From NCBI RefSeq assembly GCF_001591145.1, contig NZ_BCUF01000036.1, positions 1 to 61,377 on the forward strand: 61,377 nucleotides of DNA, written 5' to 3'. Source of the stretch: Vibrio harveyi NBRC 15634 = ATCC 14126 = KCTC 12724. GTDB taxonomy: Bacteria > Pseudomonadota > Gammaproteobacteria > Enterobacterales > Vibrionaceae. Below are positions 51,040 through 60,108 of this stretch, in pieces; position 1 is the first letter of the stretch, and every line of letters begins with the position of its first letter. The position numbers were made by a program, and so were the translations under genes. The notes under the pieces are model-generated. The model was not told where the DNA came from. It saw only the letters and a program-made list of their open reading frames with translations, and ran no database searches.

Positions 51040-51163
51040 ACTATTGTTATTTAGTGTTGTTTTTGTCAATGGAAATTTGTGCTATGCGCAACCTAGTCTT
51101 TATTTATCAATCTGTTATATTGTTTAAAGTCATTTTCTAGTATAAATTTTTAAATACCACTAC

Positions 51164-51179
51164 TGTGATTTAAATCACG
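51164..51179. promoter_or_regulatory. CRP-like site upstream of lysR
   Basis: TGTGATTTAAATCACG keeps the TGTGA-N6-TCAC palindrome, 17 bases before the GTG start. It could control the LysR gene, or be too close and act as a repressor. Confidence 0.55.
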
Positions 51180-51195
51180 CAAATAGGGAGCTATA

Positions 51196-52083
51196 GTGCA
51201 GAGCCCAATCACTTTAGAAGCACTTCATATCTTGGATGCTATTGATAGAAGAGGAAGTTTTGCTGCTGCTGCGAACGAATTAGATCGCGCGCCTTCTTCG
51301 CTTAGCTATCAAATTCAGAAACTGGAACAAGATCTCGATATCATCATTTTCGATCGTTCAGGTCACAAAGCACATTTCACAGAAGCCGGGAAGTTAATTC
51401 TTGAGCGTGGTAGGGCAATTCTGCAAGCTAGTGAGAAGCTTGTTAATGATGCAACGCTCCTGGCCAATGGTTGGGAACTTGATATTACGGTGGCTTTTGA
51501 TGGAATTATTCCTATTTCAAATTTCTTCCCAATGGTAGATGCGCTATCTAACGTGAGTAGTACAAGGGTGAGGTTACAAGAAGAGATTCTTGCGGGAAGT
51601 TGGGAGTCGCTAAATACCGGAAGGGCAGACTTATTGATATGTCCGGCTCTCGATACACTTCCGCAAGATGTTAAGGCCGAAAAAATTGGTAAAATGAGTA
51701 TGGTTTGGGTCGCCGCTTCTGATCATTATGTGCATAAGCGAAGTGGGGCGTTTGATGACAATGCCCGAGAAAAATATCGCGTTATTGCGATTGCTGATAC
51801 GGCAAGAGAGCAGCCAGCGCTATCAATCAATGTAATGCAAAAACAGCCAAGACTCACAGTAACCAACTTTCCTGCCAAAGTTGAAGCACTAACTTCCGGG
51901 TTAGGTATCGGGACGCTACCAAGTCAAATCGCGGAACCTTTAATTGAGAGTGGCGTTCTTAAACGCATTGAAGGTACGGAAGAACAGCCAATTGATATTA
52001 TTTTAGCGTGGCGCAGAAATACGATGGGCGAAGCCAAATCTTGGTGCGTACAATACCTTAAGAAAAATTGGCGTCTCAAATAA
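51196..52083 (+). CDS. LysR family transcriptional regulator
   Basis: 295 residues with winged helix-turn-helix at the start (ALHILDAIDRRGSFAAAANE then LDRAPSSLSYQIQKLEQDL) and a substrate-binding-type effector domain (about 90-290). GTG start with AGGGAG seven bases upstream. It lies between the two haem receptor genes, in the opposite direction, and its promoter may carry a CRP-like site. Whether it regulates the receptors cannot be told from sequence. Confidence 0.88.
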   Translation: MQSPITLEALHILDAIDRRGSFAAAANELDRAPSSLSYQIQKLEQDLDIIIFDRSGHKAHFTEAGKLILERGRAILQASEKLVNDATLLANGWELDITVAFDGIIPISNFFPMVDALSNVSSTRVRLQEEILAGSWESLNTGRADLLICPALDTLPQDVKAEKIGKMSMVWVAASDHYVHKRSGAFDDNAREKYRVIAIADTAREQPALSINVMQKQPRLTVTNFPAKVEALTSGLGIGTLPSQIAEPLIESGVLKRIEGTEEQPIDIILAWRRNTMGEAKSWCVQYLKKNWRLK

Positions 52084-52084
52084 A

Positions 52085-52116
52085 AAAATCCCAGCATATG
52101 ATGCTGGGATTTTTCG
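52085..52116. terminator. Bidirectional terminator
   Basis: AAAATCCCAGCAT and ATGCTGGGATTTTT pair strongly, ending lysR on one side and receptor 2 on the other. Confidence 0.9.
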
Positions 52117-52137
52117 TTAAGAAGTGTGTGTTGAAAA

Positions 52138-54219
52138 CTAAAATTCGTACTTCGCTGTAATAGCCCAGTTACGACCGGCTTGTGTTAGGTCTTTATTCTC
52201 AGTTTTCATTCCGCTTACATCATTCCAACTGTAGTATTCTTCGTCTGCCACATTAAATACTCCCGCTCGCAGGGTGAGATCTTTAATTGGCTTGTAGTAT
52301 GCAGTTACGTCAACAACAGTTGCTGAAGAAATTGGTAGGATGTCATCACCATTGATATCACTGCTGTCTTTCGACGCAGTGTAGTTAACCGTTAGTGAAG
52401 AACCCCAGTTCTGTTCAGAGTCGTAGTTGAAGCCAGCAACTAGATTCCATGGGTTAACACTGTTTAATGGATCGTTGTTTCCGTCTTCACCTTCAGTATA
52501 GGCTGCAGCAACTCGAGAACTAAAGCCTTTTACTGGCATGAACTTATCCCAAGACAGTTGGTTGGAAAATTCAATACCTTTGATTGTTGCTTTACCAATG
52601 TTAACGTATTGGTAAACCGCAGGGTCGATACCTGGAATGAAGCTACCTGAAACTTGTTGTCGCTCGATAAAGTTATCGTAGTCACTGTAGAATACCGCGA
52701 CTTCACTGCTTGAAATGTCGTTGTTGTGGCGCCAGCCAAACTCATAAGAAATACTTTCTTCTGCTTTCAAGTCTGGGTTTGGTTTGTTTATGTAACCGTG
52801 CATCGGGTTACCAAACGAGTAATACAGCTCTTGAAAATCAGGTGCGCGGAAACCTTGGCTTATCTGGGCAAACAAACGGTGTTGTTCGTTTAGTTTGTAG
52901 ATCGTGCCTAAACGAGCAGTAAACGCGGAGTCAGAGAACTTTTTGTATTCGTTATCAGGGTTACCACTTGGGTTGTCGCTAGCGTTTCCAGGATCGGTTT
53001 CGAATGAGTCGTAACGAACACCAGGAGTAATGATGAAGTTGCCGACGGTAATCTCGTCTTGTAGGAAGACTCCGTAACGACGTTCACTTGCCGAAGGGAT
53101 GTAGAAGATCTCTTTATCCGTCCCAGCGCTATTGAACTCTTTGTTTATGTTCTTAATGTCTTTATCTAAGTAAGACGCACCATAAACAATGTAATGTTCA
53201 GTGTTACCAAGCGTTAGGTACTTATCTAACTGCATGTCGAACTGGAAGCCTTCATCGCTGTAGGTGTAATCTTTGCGTTGATTGTTCAAGCCTTTGACAC
53301 GATGTGTTATGCCAGTTTCGTCTTTACTTAAGTAATCTAGTTGCCACGTTAATGTGTCAGCAATTGATGCTTGAGCATCCCAAATATGCTTAATACCGAC
53401 TTGATATTGTTCAGTTGTATCTTCGCTTCGTCCATCCGTGTAGCCATCATATGATTGAATGCCATCACCTTCATTGCGAATGTAGTTACCGCTAAATTCA
53501 AGTCTATGTGCTTCGTTTAACTGATATTGTAATTTCACTAAAAGGTTATTGGCAGAGGTATCGGCATCCGCTAAATCACCAAAGTTATCAAGCTCGCTAC
53601 CATCACGGCGAGTGTAAGCAACTAAAGACTCAAGGTCCCCGGTTTTGTTTGCAAGAGCTACCGATTCGCTGAATGTATTGTCTTCTGAAGAGTAGTTAAA
53701 TTTCGCATGACCACCAAAATCACGCCCCTTTAAGAAGTCCGAAGGGTCTTTCGTTTCGAAAGCTACAATGCCACCAATTGCGTCAGAACCATGCAAAGAT
53801 GATGCTGCACCTTTTACGATTTCCACTGCTTTAACAAGATCGGTGTCAACTTCAACACGAGAAGAGTTAATAAAGTTATTGCCTGAATCGAACTGGTTAC
53901 CTTGAGCAACACCATCAACTAGAACTTTAATTCGGTTGCCTTCGATACCACGAATGTTGATACTTTGAACACCTTGTCGAGCATTCGTCTCGACGGTAAC
54001 TCCTGGCGTGTATTTAAATAGATCATCAAGACCGGTAATCATGCCATCTTCGATGTCTTGGTCTGTGACGACTGCAACTGACGCAGCAGTATCCTCGATT
54101 TGGCTATTTGTACGTGTCGCAGTAACAACGACTTCGTTAAAAGTTGAGTGTTCTTCTGCTTGTGCACCGTGAGCTAGAGCTAATAAAATTGATGCTGACA
54201 GAATTGATTTTTTATACAT
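52138..54219 (-). CDS. TonB-dependent haem/haemoglobin receptor, paralogue 2
   Basis: About 693 residues. Sec signal MYKKSILSASILLALAHGAQ; TonB box region FNEVVVTATRTN; plug with NIRGIEGNRIKVLVDGVAQ; FRAP (about residue 457) and NPDL (about 481) boxes with His (about 474) between them, as in HutA/HemR-type haem receptors. Signal, TonB region, C-terminus and promoter all match paralogue 1, so the two arose by duplication. It keeps the ligand histidine and is the better candidate for a working haem receptor. A Fur box lies 62 bases upstream. ATG at 54219 is preferred to the GTG at 54231. Confidence 0.9.
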   Translation of the reverse strand: MYKKSILSASILLALAHGAQAEEHSTFNEVVVTATRTNSQIEDTAASVAVVTDQDIEDGMITGLDDLFKYTPGVTVETNARQGVQSINIRGIEGNRIKVLVDGVAQGNQFDSGNNFINSSRVEVDTDLVKAVEIVKGAASSLHGSDAIGGIVAFETKDPSDFLKGRDFGGHAKFNYSSEDNTFSESVALANKTGDLESLVAYTRRDGSELDNFGDLADADTSANNLLVKLQYQLNEAHRLEFSGNYIRNEGDGIQSYDGYTDGRSEDTTEQYQVGIKHIWDAQASIADTLTWQLDYLSKDETGITHRVKGLNNQRKDYTYSDEGFQFDMQLDKYLTLGNTEHYIVYGASYLDKDIKNINKEFNSAGTDKEIFYIPSASERRYGVFLQDEITVGNFIITPGVRYDSFETDPGNASDNPSGNPDNEYKKFSDSAFTARLGTIYKLNEQHRLFAQISQGFRAPDFQELYYSFGNPMHGYINKPNPDLKAEESISYEFGWRHNNDISSSEVAVFYSDYDNFIERQQVSGSFIPGIDPAVYQYVNIGKATIKGIEFSNQLSWDKFMPVKGFSSRVAAAYTEGEDGNNDPLNSVNPWNLVAGFNYDSEQNWGSSLTVNYTASKDSSDINGDDILPISSATVVDVTAYYKPIKDLTLRAGVFNVADEEYYSWNDVSGMKTENKDLTQAGRNWAITAKYEF

Positions 54220-54280
54220 TGGTTCTAACACCTTATATCCATGATAGGCAATAACAACGGGCGATATATTATTTCAAGCA

Positions 54281-54299
54281 AATGATAATTACTATCATT
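54281..54299. promoter_or_regulatory. Fur box (receptor 2)
   Basis: AATGATAATTACTATCATT has perfect seven-base arms (AATGATA/TATCATT). It lies the same distance upstream of its receptor gene as the first box and is followed by ATTATTATC. Confidence 0.88.
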
Positions 54300-54656
54300 A
54301 TTATTATCACTAAAGTGGTGGTTAGGTATGTAAGAGAAATGACCTTTTTATATTTAGTATATAAAATTCAACAGGATAGCTTTTTATAACATAAGCTCGA
54401 CGATAAGTTCTATAAAATTAGCAAATGAGATGTCGGTCACGTAAATTGCAGTTTGATGAAAAAGTAGGCATGTGCCAGTGTGATTTAATGGTGTTTACGT
54501 ATTGTTGTGGTGCATGGGTTATGGCGGTAGTTATGCATGATTTGCGATTGGTTTATTATTTTATGAAATGTTTACTCAGGTTATCCAACAAAGTCTGAAG
54601 TTAGGAGAATAGGTAGGGCTGAAAACTTACAGCCCAAATCTTTGCTTTATCAGACA
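54300..54656. other. Intergenic region without supported gene
   Basis: About 360 bases between the Fur box and the 3' end of pat. A 57-codon open frame (54425-54598) has no ribosome site. A weak hairpin (GGGCTG/CAGCCC, 54616-54635) might end pat on the minus strand but lacks a T run. An sRNA is possible but not supported. Confidence 0.4.
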
Positions 54657-57296
54657 TCATTTTCGTTTGAGTGGTAACACCATATCTGCAGTGCCATCTG
54701 CAAATTGTACGTCCAACTCAAATCCTAAACTTTGTGCGAGTGACAGCATGCCTCGATTGGTTGGCATTGTCATTCCGGAAATCTGCTTGGTGCCTTTTGC
54801 TTGGCAGTAACTAATGATTTTTTGCATCAGTACTTTGCCCAGACCTTTACCCTTTAAATCTGATCGGACCAAAATCGCAAACTCTGCATCACTATTATCC
54901 GGTGTTATCAGAGCTCGAGATACACCAATAATGGAAGGTCCATTATCATCAAAGGCAACAGCAACAAATGCCATTTCACGGTCGTAATCAATTTGGGTTA
55001 AATTTGCAAGCGCCTCATGATTAAACTCCCCAACATCGGAGAAAAACCGATTGTAGAGGTCTTCTTTAGATACGCTATTTATAAATTGAGCGTGAATTGG
55101 CTCATCCTCAGGAAGAATTGGGCGCAACAGAATAGGTTGCCCGTCACGTAATGTCACTGTCTCAACAAACTCTGCGGGGAAAGGGCGAATAGCTAAGCGT
55201 TCCTGCGCATCTCCTTGATACTTTTTGAGTGTCACGTCTGCGTCGATTATGGTTAATTCACTACCTGACACCAATACTGGATGTATATCCAGGCTCTCTA
55301 TTTCTGGTAGTTCAACCGCCATTTGAGATATGCGAACCAGAAACTTTGATAGTTCGTTTACATCAATCGCGTCTTTATGCTTTTGCAAGCGAACTTTCCC
55401 TGATTTCAACGCAATTACCACTAAATAACGAGCTAGGTTCATATTCAGTGGTGGCAATGCCGCAACCGCGTCTTGAGTGATGTTCCAATCTGAGCCTCCT
55501 TGTCCGAGCAAAATCACTGGACCGAAAACTTTATCAACCGCGATACTAATTCTGAGCTCCTCAGCGCTACCTAGTTTCGCCATTCCTTGGACCAACAACC
55601 CTTGTAGGTTCGCCGCTGGATAGCTCAGCTTTGCGGTGTCGAGAATGGCTTGCGCGGCGCTAGATACCTCTTGGCTATTACGCAAATTGAGTGCAACACC
55701 ATGTACATCAGACTTATGAGGAATATCGGGAGAGCGAAGCTTTACCGCGACCGGGTAGCCAATATTTTCCGCCATATGGACCGCTTCAGTAACTTCAGAA
55801 GCGATCCAAGTCGGAAGAATATTAAAGCCAAACTGTTCAAACAAAGGGCTGGTTTGATGCGTATCCAGCATTACTGTTTGTTTGTCCAGTAATTGTTCGT
55901 TTACCCATTCACGAGCTGAACTCACGCTACCGGAGTGTAAAGGTTCAGCGGTTGTTGGAGTTTCCATCAATTGTTTTTGATTTCGTCGGTATTCGACCAA
56001 ATGCATGTAAGCAACGACAGCACTTTCAGGTGTTCTATAAGTTGGAATGCCCGCACGTGTAAAGGCTAGCCGAGCCTCTCTCGATGTCTGCTCACCAGAC
56101 CAATTGGTCAATATATTGAAATGCTTATGTCGGGGATGAGCTTGAATTGCTTCAATCACAGCGTTCGCGGTTTCTAATGAATCCGACACCGCTGAAGGGC
56201 TATGCATTATTAAGATGGCATCAGCGCAGTCTCCGTTCATCAGTGCGTTTATGGTATCGACATAACGTTTCTTTGTTGCATCTCCTGCAAGATCAATAGG
56301 GTTAACACCACGCCAACTAACAGGCAATGCGGACTTTAGTTGTTCGACAGACTCTTCATTTAATGTTGCGAGCTTGCCGCCTCTTTCAAATAGAGTATCG
56401 ACGGCCATGATTGCAGGACCGCCGCCATTGGTTACGATAGCTAGGCGTTCGCCTCGAAGCGGAACCGAATGTGTCAACGTTTCTACTGCCGCAAATAACT
56501 CGTGCGTATTACCCACACGCAGCATACCCGTTCTTCTTATCGCAGAATCGTAGATAACATCCAATGAATCAGTGTTGCCATCGCTAAATGGGCGAGCTTG
56601 TGAGGATCTACCTGCTTTGAGAACCAAGATACGACGGTTTCGTGACGCTGCACGTGCTGCCGACATAAAGCGTCGAGCATCTTTAATTGAATCAACATAG
56701 AGAAGAATGGCTTCGGTCTTTGCATCCATGCTTAAATAATCAAGCAGTTCTGCAAAGTCGATGTCTTGCCCTTGACCGATTGAGATAAAAGAAGAAAAAC
56801 CAATATTCTTGTCGTTTGCCCAATCAAGAACCGTGGTACACACTGCAGCGGATTGAGAGATGAACGCAATTTTACCCGGTTGCGCTGCCACGGGAGAGAA
56901 GGAGCAGTTGAAGTTATGCCAAGGAAGAATTATCCCGAGGCTATTTGGTCCTAAGACTCTTATGTTTAGATCAGAGAAATCGATACTTTCAACGTCATCT
57001 GAAATGACGATAGCAAACTCCGTGCCGCGCTGATCTAATTCAACAAGTAGTTGTTTATTGCGTGACACATTCGTACAAAGAATGGCGATATCTGGGGTAT
57101 AGGGCAGGGAGGCGACGTTAGGGTATGCGATAACACCAGATACAGACTTATATTTCGGTGTCACGGGCATGATTGCACCACCGAACCCGCTTTGAAGAAG
57201 ATTCCGCATTACTATTTGTCCTGCGCGTAACTCTTTTTGAGAGGCGCCGATTACCGCAACAGAATTAGGTTTGAAGAGTTTTTGTAATTTATTCAT
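54657..57296 (-). CDS. pat: Protein lysine acetyltransferase Pat (acyl-CoA synthetase-like plus GNAT)
   Basis: 879 residues. The first 700 resemble ADP-forming acetyl-CoA synthetase: CoA-binding domain, succinyl-CoA synthetase-like parts (GPNSLGIILPWHNFN, IAFISQSAAVCTTVLDWA) and an ATP-grasp domain. The last 150 residues form a GNAT acetyltransferase with the acetyl-CoA loop RSDLKGKGLGKVLM. This is the layout of Pat/YfiQ (Pka), which acetylates lysines of acetyl-CoA synthetase and many other proteins. The synthetase part has a regulatory, non-catalytic role in Pat. Monocistronic and divergent from the SPOR lipoprotein gene. Confidence 0.93.
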   Translation of the reverse strand: MNKLQKLFKPNSVAVIGASQKELRAGQIVMRNLLQSGFGGAIMPVTPKYKSVSGVIAYPNVASLPYTPDIAILCTNVSRNKQLLVELDQRGTEFAIVISDDVESIDFSDLNIRVLGPNSLGIILPWHNFNCSFSPVAAQPGKIAFISQSAAVCTTVLDWANDKNIGFSSFISIGQGQDIDFAELLDYLSMDAKTEAILLYVDSIKDARRFMSAARAASRNRRILVLKAGRSSQARPFSDGNTDSLDVIYDSAIRRTGMLRVGNTHELFAAVETLTHSVPLRGERLAIVTNGGGPAIMAVDTLFERGGKLATLNEESVEQLKSALPVSWRGVNPIDLAGDATKKRYVDTINALMNGDCADAILIMHSPSAVSDSLETANAVIEAIQAHPRHKHFNILTNWSGEQTSREARLAFTRAGIPTYRTPESAVVAYMHLVEYRRNQKQLMETPTTAEPLHSGSVSSAREWVNEQLLDKQTVMLDTHQTSPLFEQFGFNILPTWIASEVTEAVHMAENIGYPVAVKLRSPDIPHKSDVHGVALNLRNSQEVSSAAQAILDTAKLSYPAANLQGLLVQGMAKLGSAEELRISIAVDKVFGPVILLGQGGSDWNITQDAVAALPPLNMNLARYLVVIALKSGKVRLQKHKDAIDVNELSKFLVRISQMAVELPEIESLDIHPVLVSGSELTIIDADVTLKKYQGDAQERLAIRPFPAEFVETVTLRDGQPILLRPILPEDEPIHAQFINSVSKEDLYNRFFSDVGEFNHEALANLTQIDYDREMAFVAVAFDDNGPSIIGVSRALITPDNSDAEFAILVRSDLKGKGLGKVLMQKIISYCQAKGTKQISGMTMPTNRGMLSLAQSLGFELDVQFADGTADMVLPLKRK

Positions 57297-57532
57297 TCTT
57301 TCTCCTTGGCCTCTTACGCCTAGAACGGTTGGTCACTCCTCATACAATCATAAACGAATAAGCATCTCTTTAAATATGGACAAAGCAGACATTGGCTCAA
57401 AAGTGAGCCAAGCGTACAGAGTTTGTGTCACTCATCACATGAAAATCACAGTTTATTGTGTTTGGTGCTTGATAAAATGACCTGCTATCGGCATGATTTA
57501 TCGTAATATTTATTTAGAGCGTTTGTTACTCC

Positions 57533-58102
57533 ATGAAAAAAATCGCAATCATCGGCTTATCAGTACTGCTTTCTGCTTGTGCTTCGGAAACTTACATCAC
57601 AGATGTAACCTCAGAAAGCTACCGTGAGGACTACCAAACTCCTTCAGTTTCAAAACCTATTATGTCGTCTGAAAGCGCTGTAGTAGAGAAAGATGTAGAA
57701 CCAACAGTTGTTAAAATGACTGCGAAGCCTGAAGAGAAAAAGGTAGTTAAGCTGACACCGAAAGAGCAGGTAAAACCAGTTAAGATCGTACCGCCAAGCA
57801 AGAAACAAGCGGGTATCCAGCGTTTTGGTTATACCATTCAAGTTGTCGCGGTTGGAAGCCAAGCTAAAGTGGATCAGTTCGCTCGCCAGCTTCCTCAAAA
57901 TGGTCAGCCAATTTGGGAAAACTACAAAGTAGTGAACGGTACTAAGTGGTTCTCGGTACTTTACGGTGACTACGCAACAAGTGCAGAAGCAAAGCAGGCA
58001 ATTTCTTCTCTGCCTGGTCATTTTCAACAGCTTAAGCCATTTGTGAAGAGTATCGATGCCATTAAGAACTCGGCATATCCTACGCTCAATAAGCTAAATT
58101 AA
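57533..58102 (+). CDS. SPOR-domain lipoprotein
   Basis: 189 residues. MKKIAIIGLSVLLSACASET has a lipobox (LSAC). A Val/Glu/Lys-rich linker (residues about 30-95) leads to a C-terminal SPOR domain (GYTIQVVAVGSQAKVDQFAR to PFVKSID). SPOR domains bind denuded glycan strands at the division septum. The protein resembles DamX or RlpA in design but is shorter than either. It is upstream of the ddl gene by about 150 bases, with a terminator between, so it is probably separate. Confidence 0.88.
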   Translation: MKKIAIIGLSVLLSACASETYITDVTSESYREDYQTPSVSKPIMSSESAVVEKDVEPTVVKMTAKPEEKKVVKLTPKEQVKPVKIVPPSKKQAGIQRFGYTIQVVAVGSQAKVDQFARQLPQNGQPIWENYKVVNGTKWFSVLYGDYATSAEAKQAISSLPGHFQQLKPFVKSIDAIKNSAYPTLNKLN

Positions 58103-58111
58103 TTTACGAAG

Positions 58112-58141
58112 AGAAGGGAGCGAAATGCTCCCTTCTTTTTT
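58112..58141 (+). terminator. Terminator after the SPOR gene
   Basis: AGAAGGGAGC and GCTCCCTTCT pair around a GAAAT loop, then T5-6. Confidence 0.88.
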
Positions 58142-58251
58142 GGTCAAATCCTATTCGAACAGCATTCCTCACAGTAAAATAACTGTACGTTACTACTCAA
58201 AGGTTTATCATACTGAATAGTATCTTTTGGAGATCACGGAAAGATTGATTC

Positions 58252-59241
58252 ATGATTAAAAATATCCTTTTACTATGCGGTGGCGGCTCTTCTGAGCACG
58301 AAATTTCACTGTTATCTGCTAATTTTGTTGAGCAGCAGCTAAACCTCATCGAAAACGTGAACGTTACGCGTGTAGAAATTAAAAATGAAGGTTGGGTGAC
58401 TAACCAAGGTGAGTTGGTTTACTTAGATCTCAACACCAAAAAATTGTGTTCTGACAACTTAAGCTTAGAAGTCGATTTCATTGTCCCTTGTATCCATGGT
58501 TTTCCTGGCGAAACCGGTGATATCCAGTCTATGTTCGAAATCGCAGGTATTCCATATTTAGGTTGTGGACCAGAAGCAAGCAGTAACAGCTTCAACAAAA
58601 TTACTTCGAAACTATGGTACGACGCGATTGGCATCCCAAATACACCTTACTTATTCTTGACTCGTAACGACGAGCAAGCTCATGCGCAAGCATTACAAGC
58701 GTTTGATAAATGGGGTAAAGTTTTTGTCAAAGCTGCACGACAAGGTTCATCTGTTGGCTGTTACAGCGTCACTGAAAAGGATGGTGTAATTCAAGCCGTT
58801 AACGATGCATTTGGCTACTCTGAGCAAGTTTTAGTTGAAAAGTCTGTGAAGCCGCGTGAGCTAGAAGTCGCAGCGTACGAAATGAATGGTCAACTGTTCA
58901 TTACTAAGCCCGGAGAGGTCATTGCTCCAGATGGCGCGTTTTATTCTTATGATGAGAAGTACAGCAGCTCAAGCCACTCTTTGACAGAGGTTGAAGCAAA
59001 GAACTTAACAGCAGAACAAATTGAAGCGATTCAAATTGCTTCTGAAACCGTCTTTAAACAGATGAATCTGCGTCACTTATCTCGCATTGACTTCTTCTTA
59101 ACAGAAGATGATGAGATTTATCTGAATGAAGTCAACACCTTCCCAGGTATGACTCCAATCTCTATGTTCCCTAAAATGCTGCAGAACAACGGTCACAAGT
59201 TCCAAGAGTTTTTAGCAGATTGTATTAATACTGCAATCTAA
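58252..59241 (+). CDS. ddl: D-alanine--D-alanine ligase
   Basis: 329 residues. ATP-grasp ligase that makes the D-Ala-D-Ala end of peptidoglycan precursors. N-terminal LLCGGGSSEHEISLLSA, ATP-contact VFVKAARQGSSVGCYSV, LEVAAYE, and the metal-binding RIDFFLTEDDEIYLNEVNTFPGMTPISMFPKM region are intact. It stands outside any mur-fts cluster, so it is probably the second, separate Ddl of a two-chromosome Vibrio. Close to DdlA in layout, but I do not separate A and B types with certainty. Confidence 0.93.
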   Translation: MIKNILLLCGGGSSEHEISLLSANFVEQQLNLIENVNVTRVEIKNEGWVTNQGELVYLDLNTKKLCSDNLSLEVDFIVPCIHGFPGETGDIQSMFEIAGIPYLGCGPEASSNSFNKITSKLWYDAIGIPNTPYLFLTRNDEQAHAQALQAFDKWGKVFVKAARQGSSVGCYSVTEKDGVIQAVNDAFGYSEQVLVEKSVKPRELEVAAYEMNGQLFITKPGEVIAPDGAFYSYDEKYSSSSHSLTEVEAKNLTAEQIEAIQIASETVFKQMNLRHLSRIDFFLTEDDEIYLNEVNTFPGMTPISMFPKMLQNNGHKFQEFLADCINTAI

Positions 59242-59369
59242 ATAACGTTACCGTCGTTTGTTTTGTGGTAGAAATAGGCATAACTGAGCGATATAACAAC
59301 ATTAATGTTTGATTATTGCTCAGTTGTAATTATGATTGTAAAAAAGCACTAAATAGATGGCTCAGTGGT

Positions 59370-59753
59370 ATGGCAATTTCAAATTATAGAGGTTTTAACC
59401 TGCAATCAGGCGGACCTGATGGTAGCGTTTGGAAGGTAAAAATCAAAAACCACGTTTTACAAGGCAGTTTGACGGCGGTAAAAAAGAGCATAGATTGGTG
59501 GTGCGACACCGCGTCTATTATTGATCCAAAAGAGTTTGCAACTTTAGGTCAACGCGCACAAAGCACTAACAGTCCACAAACTGAAATATTTAACGGCTAC
59601 ACGATAAAGAACGACACTGGCGAGCCAAACGCTTGGTATTGTATGTTCAATGGCAAACTAATCAAAGGCGGCAAAGCTGCGATTCAGCGCCATATCGAAG
59701 CGTATTTAGTTGCAAAACAGAAAGCGCTACAAGCTCAACAACAAAAGAAATAA
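59370..59753 (+). CDS. DUF3319 family protein
   Basis: About 127 residues, soluble. It contains two similar halves: YRGFNLQSGGPDGSVWKVKI with AVKKSIDWWCDT, and NGYTIKNDTGEPNAWYCMFN with AAIQRHIEAYL. I recall this as the Vibrio DUF3319 type; the internal duplication is directly visible. ATG 59370 is chosen because the product then begins MAISNYRG; ATG 59316 would add 18 unlike residues. The gene ends five bases before the SUI1 gene, so the two form an operon. Confidence 0.82.
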   Translation: MAISNYRGFNLQSGGPDGSVWKVKIKNHVLQGSLTAVKKSIDWWCDTASIIDPKEFATLGQRAQSTNSPQTEIFNGYTIKNDTGEPNAWYCMFNGKLIKGGKAAIQRHIEAYLVAKQKALQAQQQKK

Positions 59754-59757
59754 GAAT

Positions 59758-60069
59758 ATGACACTCGTATATTCAACAGAAACTGGTCGAATCAAACCTG
59801 AAGAAGAGAAGATCGAACGTCCTAAAGGTGATGGTATTGCTCGCATTCAACGCCAAACTAAAGGTCGTAAAGGCAAAGGCGTTTGTATCGTAACTGGTTT
59901 AGATTTGGATGACGCGCCATTAAAGCTACTGGCAGCTGAACTGAAAAAAGTTTGCGGCTGTGGTGGCTCAGTGAAAGATGGAAGCATTGAAATTCAAGGA
60001 GATGCGCGTGATAAGATTAAAGCGCACCTTGAAAAGAAAGGCATGACAGTCAAGTTAGCCGGCGGTTAA
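59758..60069 (+). CDS. yciH: SUI1/YciH family translation initiation factor
   Basis: 103 residues. Homologue of eukaryotic eIF1 (SUI1): GRKGKGVCIVTGLDLDDAPL and KKVCGCGGSVKDGSIEIQGD are the typical core. In E. coli YciH affects start-codon choice in vitro. ATG 59758 follows the DUF3319 stop by four bases and is the normal N-terminus (MTLVYSTETGRI). Ends at the strong terminator at 60077. Confidence 0.93.
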   Translation: MTLVYSTETGRIKPEEEKIERPKGDGIARIQRQTKGRKGKGVCIVTGLDLDDAPLKLLAAELKKVCGCGGSVKDGSIEIQGDARDKIKAHLEKKGMTVKLAGG

Positions 60070-60076
60070 TAGTAAA

Positions 60077-60108
60077 AAAGAAGCCCTTTGAGGGCTTCTT
60101 TTTTTTAA
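60077..60108. terminator. Terminator between yciH and the convergent acyltransferase
   Basis: AAGAAGCCCT and AGGGCTTCTT pair with a short TTG loop, then eight T residues. A run on the other side allows both strands. Confidence 0.88.

Noticed and set aside
54425..54598. 57-codon open frame between receptor 2 and pat
   Set aside because: No ribosome site, Cys- and Trp-rich random-looking composition, and no terminator; kept as intergenic.
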